Positions 19,205 to 26,839 of a DNA stretch of 64,000 nucleotides are shown piece after piece. Location: contig JANSYI010000028.1 of the NCBI GenBank assembly GCA_024742475.1, positions 1-64,000 of the forward strand. Direction: 5' to 3'. The position numbers were made by a program, and so were the translations under genes. How positions within the stretch are numbered: the first letter of the stretch is position 1; each line of letters opens with the position of its first letter. The notes under the pieces are model-generated. The model searched no databases. It was not told where the DNA came from and saw nothing but the letters and a program-made list of their open reading frames with translations. Origin of the DNA: a bacterium (GTDB lineage Bacteria > Myxococcota_A > Polyangia > Nannocystales > Nannocystaceae).

Positions 19205-20317
19205 TCACTCGCAGGCGATCATCGACACCCCGACGTCGTCCACGACGATGCCGCCCCCGTTGCCCAGCCCCGGGCCGTCGGTCTGCTCGAGCAGCTCGAG
19301 GCGGTGCTCGCCGTCGGTGGCGGGGGTGAACTGGATCGTCGCGAGCGCGAACGCGCCTGTCTGCAGGGCGTCGACGGCGAGCTGGTTGCCGCCCTCGTCG
19401 ACGAAGCCTGCGCCCGAGATGCCTTGCAGCGGAAGGGGCGTGCCGCCGGGGTCGAAGATTCGGATGAGCAGGCCTCCTTCGTCGCCGGACTGACCGTTGC
19501 GGTCGCCGACGTGGAAGGTGAGCGTGCGGACCTGGTCGACATCGTCGGCGGAGACGTCAAACGCCTGGGTCCAGCTGGAGGTCGTGTCGTTGCCCGCGTC
19601 GATTTCCATCACGAGGTTCTCCGACCCGTCCCCGAAGTAGGCGTTCTGCTCGTTGACCTCGGGCGCGACCACGTCCCAGCCCGTGGTGTTCATCTCGAAG
19701 CCCCCGTTGACGATCACGTTGGTGGGCGCGGTGTTGCAGACCGCTCCGCAGTCGATCGACAGCTCGCCCTGGTTGAGCAGACCGTCGGTGCAGGAGGGCT
19801 CGGCGCATACGTTCCGACGGAGGTCGCACACCACGCCGTCGCAGTCGCGGGTGGCCCGGCAGCCCTCGCCCACCTCGCACGGGCTCAGGCACGATCCGCC
19901 GCAGTCGACGTCCGTCTCGTCCCCGTTGCGCTCGCCATCCTCACAGCTCGCGGACGTGCAGCGGGTCGAGCAGCCGTCTCGCTCGTTCGTGTTGCCATCG
20001 TCGCACTCCTCGCCGGGCTCCTGCCGGCCGTTGCCGCAGACCGCGTCGTCCCCGTCGGTCTCGATGCCATCGGTCGCGGGGTCGAGCGTCGTCGTCGTCG
20101 TCGCGTCCGAGGCATCGGTGCTGGACGATCCCCCGCCGAGCGAATCGGACGCCGCGGTGGTGCCCTGCGCGGCGCCCGTGCTCGTCCCCGAGGCGTCCGC
20201 AGAGCCCGAACCGGTCTGCGTGTCCTCGGTCGCGCTCACGAACTCCGTGCAGCCGGCCGAAAGGATCGCCGACACGAGCCACACACCACCCCAACGCATG
20301 GGCGTAGTTGACGGCAT
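19205..20317 (-). CDS. Lipoprotein with Ser/Thr stalk, DUF4215 Cys-rich repeat and jelly-roll-like domain
   Basis: About 370 residues. GGAGG lies 8 nt upstream of ATG 20317, which fixes the start over an upstream TTG. The signal peptide ends near ILSAGC. A Ser/Thr/Gly stalk (about 20-75) is followed by CGNGRQEPGEECDDGNTNER and DGCSTRCTSASCEDG (DUF4215-type), then paired-Cys repeats such as DVDCGGSCLSPCE. The C-terminal third has a carbohydrate-binding-like beta-sandwich pattern (GGFEMNTTGWDVVAPE... GNGGGIVVDDVGVSMIACE), resembling CBM-type repeats with an N-terminal G-F-E. It likely sits on the cell surface. It ends 11 bp from the end of the sigma operon and is followed upstream by the ABC permease. 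Confidence 0.75.
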   Translation of the reverse strand: MPSTTPMRWGGVWLVSAILSAGCTEFVSATEDTQTGSGSADASGTSTGAAQGTTAASDSLGGGSSSTDASDATTTTTLDPATDGIETDGDDAVCGNGRQEPGEECDDGNTNERDGCSTRCTSASCEDGERNGDETDVDCGGSCLSPCEVGEGCRATRDCDGVVCDLRRNVCAEPSCTDGLLNQGELSIDCGAVCNTAPTNVIVNGGFEMNTTGWDVVAPEVNEQNAYFGDGSENLVMEIDAGNDTTSSWTQAFDVSADDVDQVRTLTFHVGDRNGQSGDEGGLLIRIFDPGGTPLPLQGISGAGFVDEGGNQLAVDALQTGAFALATIQFTPATDGEHRLELLEQTDGPGLGNGGGIVVDDVGVSMIACE

Positions 20318-20356
20318 TGTGGCGGCCTCCGTCAACGCATGCGCCGCGCGCCGGGG

Positions 20357-21775
20357 TCAGTGCCCCGAGAGCACCGCGGCGGGTTGCATTCGCGCGGCAC
20401 GCCGTGCAGGCAGGAAGGCTCCGAGCACGCAGAAGGCCACCGAGAACCCCAGGGACGACGCGATGAGCCACGGGGGGAACGTGAAGTAGCTCTGCGGCTT
20501 GTAGGGGAAGTCGGGGATGTAGTTGGCCGAGATGGCGTCGAAACCGGCCGCCGCTCCGAACGCGAGCAGAATCCCTGCCAGCCCGGCGACCAGACCGAGG
20601 GCGGCGGCCTCGCCCAAGATGATCGTGGTGATGTCCCCGCGGGACGCACCGACCGCGCGCATGATGCCGATCTCGTGCTGACGCTCGTACACCAGCATGA
20701 AGAACACGTGCATGATGTTGACCGCCGCGATGCCCACGATGACCGCGCTGACCAGGCTGAACACCGCGATGAAGATCGCGATCAGCAGAGCGGCTTGCTC
20801 CGCCCCCGTGTCCGCGACCTCGAGGTTGAGGTCTTCGACCGCCTTGGCCACCGCTGCGACGTCGTCTTTTTCGGGCACCACCAAGATGACCGAGTGGTAG
20901 CGCTGCGCATCCTCGGGCTTGCCGAACGCGACGTTGAAGCGCTTGGTGTAGCCGATGGGCATCGTGATGCCCAAGGTGATGGCCTTGCGCGAGAAGCCGA
21001 CCAGCATGCCCTTTTCGCGGATGATGCTGTCCTTGGCCGACGCGCTGACCATGGACGCGCCGACCTTGAGGTCGAACTTGATGCCCAGCACGAAGTCCGG
21101 GTTGAGCTTGGGGAACCCGTGCGCTCGGCGGAGCGCGCCGTTGTACAGCTCGACCACGTGCTCCGAGGCGATGATTGGGATGTAGTGCCGGCAGACCTGC
21201 GCGGGCTCGGCGTCGTCGTTGCGCCGTGCCCTCTTGTGGGCGGGCGGGTTGCCGCAGTAGCGATCCTCGCCGCAGTCCGCGTCGGTCTCGCACGGCTCGG
21301 GCGCCACGTAGTCGGGCGACTCGGGATCGTCGAAGTCGCGGAAGGGGCGCTCACCGTCGATGTCCTCGGTCACCAGGTCCGGCTCGATGCCGTCGGCGAT
21401 CATCTCCGAGCGCAGATCGGCGCCGAGCACCTCCTTGCCGCCGATGCCCAGGGAAGGGACGGTCAGCCGCATCTTGGGATAGACGATCTCCACGCCATCG
21501 ATGGCCTGCAACTCCTCGACCTTGGACTGGTCGATGACCTCGGCGCCGCCGAGCGCCAGCGGCCCCACGGCGAGGTCGAGAGACTTGGGCACGACCTCGA
21601 GCTGATCGAGCGGGAAGATCTTGCCCAACACCACGCTGCGCACCCCCAAGCCCAAGGAGATGAAGAACGCGAACGTCGCGATGCCGACCACGATGCCGAC
21701 CGAGGCCAGCATGAAGTGGTTGCGGCTGCGCTCGAGGTTGGCCGCGACGACCCGAAACATGCGTCCGGCTCTCAT
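20357..21775 (-). CDS. MacB/FtsX-type ABC transporter permease with Cys-rich periplasmic insert
   Basis: 472 residues. One transmembrane helix near the N-terminus (HFMLASVGIVVGIATFAFFI) and three in the C-terminal FtsX domain (ALLIAIFIAVFSLVSAVIVG, AAALGLVAGLAGILLAFGAA, SSLGFSVAFCVLGAFLPARR) match the MacB topology. The large periplasmic domain carries an unusual Cys-rich insert, EPCETDADCGEDRYCGNPPA, at about residues 160-180. The C-terminal motif ARRAARMQPAAVLSGH is typical of the family. The stop of the ATPase gene overlaps this ATG by ATGA. The pair could move lipoproteins, peptides or act as a mechanotransmitter; the substrate is unknown. Confidence 0.85.
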   Translation of the reverse strand: MRAGRMFRVVAANLERSRNHFMLASVGIVVGIATFAFFISLGLGVRSVVLGKIFPLDQLEVVPKSLDLAVGPLALGGAEVIDQSKVEELQAIDGVEIVYPKMRLTVPSLGIGGKEVLGADLRSEMIADGIEPDLVTEDIDGERPFRDFDDPESPDYVAPEPCETDADCGEDRYCGNPPAHKRARRNDDAEPAQVCRHYIPIIASEHVVELYNGALRRAHGFPKLNPDFVLGIKFDLKVGASMVSASAKDSIIREKGMLVGFSRKAITLGITMPIGYTKRFNVAFGKPEDAQRYHSVILVVPEKDDVAAVAKAVEDLNLEVADTGAEQAALLIAIFIAVFSLVSAVIVGIAAVNIMHVFFMLVYERQHEIGIMRAVGASRGDITTIILGEAAALGLVAGLAGILLAFGAAAGFDAISANYIPDFPYKPQSYFTFPPWLIASSLGFSVAFCVLGAFLPARRAARMQPAAVLSGH

Positions 21776-22482
21776 GCGTCTGCCTCCGCGTCGGGGTCTG
21801 CGTCGTCCACCTCGGTGAGGGATCCGTCGGCGACGAGGATCTTGCGGGGCGTCGAGTCTGCGATGCGTGGGTCGTGCGTCACGATGATCACGGTGATTCC
21901 GTCTCGTTCGTTGAGCGTGCGGAAGAGCTCGATGACCGCCGCGCCGGTCTTGCTGTCGAGGTTGCCCGTGGGCTCATCACACAGCATCACCTTGGGCTCG
22001 TTGAACAGCGCCCGCGCGATGGCGATGCGCTGTCGCTGACCCCCCGAGAGCATCGTGGGCAGCGCGTCGGCCTTCTCGGCCAGGTCGACCTGCTCGAGCA
22101 CCGCCTTGGCGCGCGCGTTGGCGGCCTGCGTGTCCATCTGGGCGCCTCGCTTGAATACCGCAGGCAGCGCGATGTTCTCCAGGCACGTCAGATGCGGTAG
22201 CAGGTAGAACGACTGGAAGACGAACCCGACCGTCTCGTTGCGATACCCGGACAGCTCCGCGTCGCTGAGCGTCGCCAGGTCCTTGCCGTCGACCTCGATC
22301 GACCCCTTGTAGTCGCTGTCGAGCCCGCCGACCGCGTGCAGCAGCGTGCTCTTGCCCGACCCCGAAGGCCCGATCACCGAGATGAACTCCCCATCCTCGA
22401 TGTCGAGGTCCACACCTCGCAGCACCTCGGTGACCACCTTGCCAGTGGAGTAGCTCTTGTGCATGCCGCGAATGCGGATCAT
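21772..22482 (-). CDS. ABC transporter ATP-binding protein, MacB/LolD type
   Basis: 236 residues. Walker A GPSGSGKST, the signature LSGGQRQRIAIARAL, Walker B VMLCDEPTGNLDSKTG, and the switch His in VIIVTHDPRIA are all intact. The sequence type (FISVIGPSGSGKSTLLHAVG, VFQSFYLLPHLTCLENIALP) belongs to the MacB/LolD/FtsE group. It powers the permease at 20357, to which it is coupled by a four-base overlap. The start ATG 22482 is chosen because conserved sequence begins at MIRIRGMHKSY. No membrane-fusion partner is next to it. Confidence 0.93.
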   Translation of the reverse strand: MIRIRGMHKSYSTGKVVTEVLRGVDLDIEDGEFISVIGPSGSGKSTLLHAVGGLDSDYKGSIEVDGKDLATLSDAELSGYRNETVGFVFQSFYLLPHLTCLENIALPAVFKRGAQMDTQAANARAKAVLEQVDLAEKADALPTMLSGGQRQRIAIARALFNEPKVMLCDEPTGNLDSKTGAAVIELFRTLNERDGITVIIVTHDPRIADSTPRKILVADGSLTEVDDADPDAEADA

Positions 22483-22586
22483 CGCCGCGAGGCTAAGTTG
22501 TTCCGCCCCACTTCGCAAAGCCCCCGTCCGACGACGCTGCGAATGGAGAGTCGCCGGCACAGACTAGAGACCTCCAAAGCAAGAGA

Positions 22587-22615
22587 GCTCCGCACCCCCG
22601 GAGGGGGTGCGGAGC
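22587..22615. terminator. Perfect 13-bp GC hairpin
   Basis: GCTCCGCACCCCC pairs exactly with GGGGGTGCGGAGC across GGA. On the minus strand it is followed by a pyrimidine-rich TCTCTTGCTTT, so it fits as the terminator of the exbB-exbD-tonB operon. Confidence 0.65.
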
Positions 22616-22667
22616 GGGACAAAAAGAAGGGCCGAGCGCAGACCCTGCCCGCCGGAGGGGTTCGGAG

Positions 22668-22691
22668 TGCCCCCTCACCGAAGGGGGGCAC
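22668..22691. terminator. GC hairpin directly after the TonB-like gene
   Basis: GTGCCCCC at 22668 pairs with GGGGGGCAC at 22683, about 25 bp past the stop of the TonB-like gene. No U-tract follows, so this may be an RNA-stabilising stem preceding the stronger hairpin at 22587. Confidence 0.35.
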
Positions 22692-22714
22692 GCAAGAACC
22701 CCGGCAGCGCAGGC

Positions 22715-23704
22715 CTACCGCGAGGCCCGGTAGACGTATTCGTATCGGGCGATCTCGAAGTCGGCCGACTTGCCGTCGGTGCCCTTCGCGGGCCTGAACT
22801 TCGTCTTCTTGAGGGCCTTCACCGCGATCTTGTCGCAGCCGTTGCCGATGCCCTTGACGACCTTGGCCGAGCGGACCGTGCCGTTCTTGCGGACCTGAAC
22901 CCGCAGCACGACCGTGCCCGAGATGCCCAGGTCGCGGGCAGCGGGGCACTCGAGCTTGACTTGCTGGAGCGGTTTGGGGAGCTGCGCGATGTACAGCTCG
23001 CTCTTGGGCGCCCACGAGGAGCCGGTGCCCTTGGCCGGGCCTGCCGGGGCCGATCCGGTGCCGTTCTTGACCTTGCCCTTGGCGCCGGGCTTTCCGCCCT
23101 TGACCCCGTCGCGGCTGCCTCCGGCCTCGCCCGGACGCGTCTTGTCCCCGCCGATCACGGTGACACCCGACTGGCTGCTGGGGATCACGGTGTCCATCGG
23201 CAGCTCGATGGCGGGCGCCGGCGGTGCTTCGGCCGGCGCGGGGTCGGAAGGCTTGGGGGCCTTCTTCTTGACCTTCTTCGGCGGCGGGGGAGGGGGCTCC
23301 TCGGGAGGAGGCGGTGGTTCGACTTCGGGCTCGGGTTCGGGCTCGGGCTCCGGCTCCGGCTCGGGTTCGGGTTCGGGTTCCTCGAGCTCCACCTCGCGCA
23401 GCTCGACCTCGAGCTCGCACTGGGCGTTGCAGCCGTCGCCGTCGCGGGTGTTGCCGTCGTCGCACTTCTCCCCGCCGTCTTCTTCGATGATGCCGTTGCC
23501 GCAGACGGGTTCGAGCTCGCACGCCTTGTTGCAGCCGTCGCCCGAGCGCAGGTTGCCGTCGTCGCACTCCTCGGACGCGTGCACCTCGCCGTCACCGCAC
23601 TCGGGCTTGAGCCAGTCGATGGCCAGGTAGGCGACCAAGTGGAACACCAACGACACGACCAGAGGCGCGAGGGCCTCGTCGATGATGGTGCGGGGGCGAG
23701 CCAT
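22715..23704 (-). CDS. TonB-family protein with DUF4215 Cys-rich repeats and Pro/Glu spacer
   Basis: 329 residues. An N-terminal transmembrane anchor (APLVVSLVFHLVAYLAIDWL) is followed by two Cys-rich repeats (CGDGEVHASEECDDGN and CGNGIIEEDGGEKCDDGN, with DGC partners) at about residues 36-100. Next comes a long Glu-Pro and Pro-rich periplasm-spanning segment with a KKVKKK patch (about 110-155), then a TonB C-terminal domain ending in AVKALKKTKFRPAKGTDGKS. It should span the periplasm and transduce energy from the ExbB/ExbD motor encoded immediately upstream. Cys-rich repeats inside a TonB protein are unexpected and may form a disulfide-stabilised platform at the inner membrane. Confidence 0.83.
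   Translation of the reverse strand: MARPRTIIDEALAPLVVSLVFHLVAYLAIDWLKPECGDGEVHASEECDDGNLRSGDGCNKACELEPVCGNGIIEEDGGEKCDDGNTRDGDGCNAQCELEVELREVELEEPEPEPEPEPEPEPEPEPEVEPPPPPEEPPPPPPKKVKKKAPKPSDPAPAEAPPAPAIELPMDTVIPSSQSGVTVIGGDKTRPGEAGGSRDGVKGGKPGAKGKVKNGTGSAPAGPAKGTGSSWAPKSELYIAQLPKPLQQVKLECPAARDLGISGTVVLRVQVRKNGTVRSAKVVKGIGNGCDKIAVKALKKTKFRPAKGTDGKSADFEIARYEYVYRASR
23325..23390 (-). repeat. Short tandem repeat encoding the Glu-Pro spacer
   Basis: Hexamer-like units of TCGGGT/TCGGGC/TCCGGC run for about 65 bp and code for an alternating Glu-Pro tract in the TonB-like protein. Copy number is likely to vary between strains by slippage. Confidence 0.75.
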
Positions 23705-23724
23705 TGAGTGGGGGGTGGTGCCGA

Positions 23725-24150
23725 TCAGCCCTGTGCTTGGGGCTTCTTCGTCGCGATGGCGTACTTCTTCACGCCCGCGTCGCGCAGGAGGTCGATGAGC
23801 CGGACCATCTGGCCGACGTTGGACTGTTCATCGCATTGAACGATCCCCTGCGTGTCAGGATCTTCGGCGAGTTTCGCGGCGATTGCCGACTTGATCTCCT
23901 CGTCGGAGCTGACCTCTTTGGCGTCGACGGCGATCTTGCCGTCGGGGTCGCACTGGATGAGGATGCTGGCGCCCTCGATGGTGCTGCCCGAGCTGGCCTC
24001 GGGCTTGTCGATCGCCAGGCCTTCCTGGTCGACATTGGTGATCATGCTGGTCGTCACCATGAAGATGATCAGCAGCACGAGCATGATGTCGACCAACGGC
24101 GTGACGTTGATCCCCGAAATTTCGTCGCCGTCGTCGACCGATCCCGCCAT
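23725..24150 (-). CDS. exbD: ExbD/TolR-family biopolymer transport protein
   Basis: 141 residues. A cytoplasmic N-terminus (GDEISGINVTPLVDIMLVLLI) leads into one transmembrane helix. The conserved Asp in TPLVDIMLVLL is the proton-path residue of ExbD/TolR. The periplasmic domain contains SIEGASILIQCDP and ends with DLLRDAGVKKYAIATKK, typical of the family. It is 2 bp downstream of the exbB gene and 20 bp upstream of the TonB-like gene, so the three form an energiser operon. I cannot tell TonB-type from Tol-Pal use, but the linked TonB-like gene favours the former. Confidence 0.92.
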   Translation of the reverse strand: MAGSVDDGDEISGINVTPLVDIMLVLLIIFMVTTSMITNVDQEGLAIDKPEASSGSTIEGASILIQCDPDGKIAVDAKEVSSDEEIKSAIAAKLAEDPDTQGIVQCDEQSNVGQMVRLIDLLRDAGVKKYAIATKKPQAQG

Positions 24151-24152
24151 GC

Positions 24153-24830
24153 TCAGTCGTCCTTTTCGCTCGAGCTATCCGAGCCCTCGGCGTCGATCAT
24201 GATGGCCAGGGCCGAGGCCGCGATGGTGTCGGCATGGGCCAGGGTCCGCTTCACGCGGCGCTGGTAGACGTTGTAGGCGACCACCGCCGGGATGGCGACG
24301 AGCAGGCCGACCGCCGTCGCGACGAGGGCCTCGGCGATGCCGTCCATGACCGCGGCGCTCTGCTCGGGCGTTGGTTTGGCCCCGGCGGCGCCGAGCTTGT
24401 CGAAGGCGACGATGATGCCGATGACGGTGCCGAACAGGCCGATGAACGGCGCGTTGGCCCCGAGCGTGCCCAGGATGCTGAGATTGCGCTCGAGCCGGAC
24501 CTTTTCTTCGGCGCGGCCAGCCTCCATCGCCGACTTGAGCGCGGTCTTGCCGCGGTCGGCGACGGAAACCATTTCGGAGATGATGCGGGCGCTCGGTGCC
24601 TCGCTGTCCTTGGTCAGGCCCTCGGCGAGCTCCATGTCGCGCTCGGTCAGCGCGTTGAACAGCTTGCGGTGCACGCCCGTCTCGGCCGCGGCGGCGGACC
24701 GGTAGAACATGGCGCGCTCGATCATGACGTAGACGCTGAGCACGCTGAGCGCGATGAGCAGCCACATGACCCACTCCGCGCCCGTCAGGAGCGTGAAGTC
24801 GAGGAACTTGTTGGTGATGCTGAACCCCAT
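24153..24830 (-). CDS. exbB: MotA/TolQ/ExbB proton channel family protein
   Basis: 225 residues with three transmembrane helices: about 15-38 (GAEWVMWLLIALSVLSVYVM), about 120-145 (TLGANAPFIGLFGTVIGIIV), and about 165-190 (VATAVGLLVAIPAVVAYNVY). The loop motif ANAPFIGLFGTVIGII and the AEALVATAVGLLVAIPAV segment are hallmarks of the ExbB/TolQ family. The protein forms the pentameric proton channel with ExbD. The operon has a palindrome about 115 bp upstream of the start. Confidence 0.92.
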   Translation of the reverse strand: MGFSITNKFLDFTLLTGAEWVMWLLIALSVLSVYVMIERAMFYRSAAAAETGVHRKLFNALTERDMELAEGLTKDSEAPSARIISEMVSVADRGKTALKSAMEAGRAEEKVRLERNLSILGTLGANAPFIGLFGTVIGIIVAFDKLGAAGAKPTPEQSAAVMDGIAEALVATAVGLLVAIPAVVAYNVYQRRVKRTLAHADTIAASALAIMIDAEGSDSSSEKDD

Positions 24831-24944
24831 GGCGGCGACCGCGGAACGTTAGCCGAAAGGGATGGGGTGGGCCAGCGATCGTGGCGCCGGGGCTGCTGCC
24901 CGGGCCTGATTTCGGCATCGGTCGAGACCTAGATCACCGCGAGC

Positions 24945-24959
24945 GTGACATCCTGTCAC
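24945..24959. promoter_or_regulatory. Palindrome upstream of exbB operon (candidate operator)
   Basis: GTGACA-TCC-TGTCAC has perfect 6-bp arms and lies 115 bp upstream of the exbB start, in the 176-bp gap before the TPR gene end. It has the size of a dimeric regulator site, but the regulator is unknown. It does not match a Fur box. Confidence 0.35.
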
Positions 24960-25006
24960 AGGGCAGCCCCCTGCGACGTTTGCGTACGGCTCGAGCGTGC
25001 GTCGCG

Positions 25007-25717
25007 TCAGTCGTCGGCCGCCGCGGTCATCTTGAGATAGACGCGGCAGCTGCGGTTGCTCGGATCTTCGCGCAGCACGTGATCCCACTCGGCGCGGGCC
25101 TCGGGGATGCGATCGGCCCGCCACAGCGTGACCCCGAGGTGAATCCTGGCCTGCAGGTAGTCCGGGGAGGACTCGCGCACCGCGATCAGCTCGTCGAGCG
25201 CCTTGTCGATGCGGCCAAGGTCGCGCAGCGTGGTGCCGAGCTTGGTGCGGATGTCGACGAAGGTCGGGCACACCCGCAGCGCCTTGCCGTACTCCTTGGT
25301 CGCGTGGTCGAGCAGACCCACGGCCACGTACGCGTCACCGAGCTCGGCGTGCATGTTGGCGATCTTCCCGCGGACGAAGCTGTCGAGCTTGTCGAGCCCG
25401 CTCGTATCGCGCTGGCCCTGGGCTTGTGCGTAGACCTGCTTGGCTTCGTCGTACTTGCCCAGCTCGTTGTAGACGACCGCGAGGTTGAGCGCCGCCTCGG
25501 TGTACGTCGGGTTGATCTTCAGCGCGGTCTCCAGCGCGTGTCGAGCCTTGGCGGCGCGCCCTGCCTCGTAGTGGATGACGCCCAGCATGTTGTGGACGTC
25601 GGCGAAGTCGGCGTGACTCTCCAGCACGGCTTCGAGGTGGGGCGTCGCCTTCTCGTACTCACCGGCCTGGTAGAAGTCCCGGCCGACCGTGAGGTGGTGC
25701 TTGAGCTGGGCGTCCAT
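25007..25717 (-). CDS. Tetratricopeptide repeat protein
   Basis: 236 residues made almost entirely of TPR units (about residues 10-42, 43-76, 77-110, 120-150, 155-190, 190-225), e.g. ADVHNMLGVIHYEAGRAAKA and EAALNLAVVYNELGKYDEAK. There is no signal peptide, so it is probably cytoplasmic; it may scaffold an assembly. An alternative start is ATG 25729. It lies 32 bp downstream of the BamD-like gene and is likely co-transcribed, suggesting a shared role in envelope assembly, but no direct evidence shows this. Confidence 0.85.
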   Translation of the reverse strand: MDAQLKHHLTVGRDFYQAGEYEKATPHLEAVLESHADFADVHNMLGVIHYEAGRAAKARHALETALKINPTYTEAALNLAVVYNELGKYDEAKQVYAQAQGQRDTSGLDKLDSFVRGKIANMHAELGDAYVAVGLLDHATKEYGKALRVCPTFVDIRTKLGTTLRDLGRIDKALDELIAVRESSPDYLQARIHLGVTLWRADRIPEARAEWDHVLREDPSNRSCRVYLKMTAAADD

Positions 25718-25749
25718 CGCGACACCCATGGTACCGGGCTCGGCCTCGA

Positions 25750-26700
25750 TCAGGGCGTGGCCGGACTGGACGATGCGGGCGGCGTCGTGCCCTCGGGGCG
25801 GACGCGCGCCTCGGGCTTCGCCGGGCGGTCGCGGTTCTTGGGCTCTTTGGGCGGCTTGGGAACCGGAAGGCTCCGATCGGGCCGGGCTCGGTTGGGGTCC
25901 GAGGGCCCGAAGTCGTCGTAGATGTACTTGAGGTAGACCCGCGCCTGCTTGCCGTGATGGTGCGTGGGATGCTGGGTCTGCAGCTCGGTGAAGGTGTTGC
26001 GCGCCAGCTCGATCTCGTCCATCCGCAGATAGGTCAGACCGAGCAGGAAGAGCACCTCCGCGTCGAGCCCGATGCCCGGGTAGGTGTCGTGGGCCGTCTC
26101 GAGCCGACCGATCGCGCCCTCGGGCTTGTTGCGGTCGAGATAGAACTCGGCGACGTACAGCTCGTGCATGAGCAGCTGGCGCTTGACCTCGTCGCGGAGC
26201 TTGACCGCGTAGCCTTCGGTGATCGTGCCCGCGTAGTGGTCGAAGTAGTAACGCAGCTCCACCATCGCTTCGCGCAAGGGCGTCTGGTCGCGCTGCTCGG
26301 GGGGCGGCAGCAAGAAGAAGCCGCGGGGTGCGTTCATGAACGCCGAGGCGGCGGCCATGAAGCTGGCCCAGCCGTTGCGCGTGTGCTCGTGGGTGGGGTG
26401 GAGCTTGGCGAACTGCCGGAACGCGTCTTGGGCGGTGATGTAGTTGGCCTGCTCGAACTCGGCGCGGGCGATCAGCAGCTCGGCCTCGACCGCGTAGCGG
26501 GAGAACGGGAAGCGGATGCGGACGAAGTCGGCGTACTGGATCGACTCCTCCCAGTCCTTGTCCGTGAACTCGCCGATGGCCAGCTCGTAGTTTTCGCGGG
26601 CGGTCTGGGCGTAGTCGGCCGACAGATCGGGCCCCGTCTTGCAACCGAGCGCAGGCGCGAAGGCGAGCGCGGCGGCGAGGGTGGCGCGTAGGAATCGCAC
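25750..26700 (-). CDS. BamD-like outer membrane assembly lipoprotein
   Basis: 316 residues. The signal peptide ends in a lipobox APALGC. TPR-like helices follow, and FPFSRYAVEAELLIARAEFE and ITAQDAFRQFAKLHPTH match the repeat pattern of BamD/ComL (short runs like F-[PY]-x-S-x-Y-A-x-x-A). BamD binds BamA for beta-barrel insertion. Compared with E. coli BamD (about 245 residues) there is an extra charged, Pro-rich tail (about 260-316). The GTG at 26700 starts the signal peptide. It is divergent from the permease gene, with 139 bp between starts. Confidence 0.72.
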   Translation of the reverse strand: MRFLRATLAAALAFAPALGCKTGPDLSADYAQTARENYELAIGEFTDKDWEESIQYADFVRIRFPFSRYAVEAELLIARAEFEQANYITAQDAFRQFAKLHPTHEHTRNGWASFMAAASAFMNAPRGFFLLPPPEQRDQTPLREAMVELRYYFDHYAGTITEGYAVKLRDEVKRQLLMHELYVAEFYLDRNKPEGAIGRLETAHDTYPGIGLDAEVLFLLGLTYLRMDEIELARNTFTELQTQHPTHHHGKQARVYLKYIYDDFGPSDPNRARPDRSLPVPKPPKEPKNRDRPAKPEARVRPEGTTPPASSSPATP

Positions 26701-26839
26701 GGAATCCGCGCGAACGTACGTTTGGGCCTGCGGGGTGTCAACGCGCGTGCCGCGGATGTCACATCGTGGAAGTCCGTGGCCGCTCTCGCGCGTCCTTGGG
26801 CGAACCAACCCGGCTGGGGTACGCTCCGGCTCCTCCTCC

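Noticed and set aside
23325..23390. CRISPR-like short repeats
   Set aside because: The units are hexamers coding for alternating Glu-Pro; no spacers and no cas genes.
24945..24959. Fur box before exbB
   Set aside because: The palindrome GTGACA-TCC-TGTCAC lacks the GATAAT-type repeats of a Fur site.
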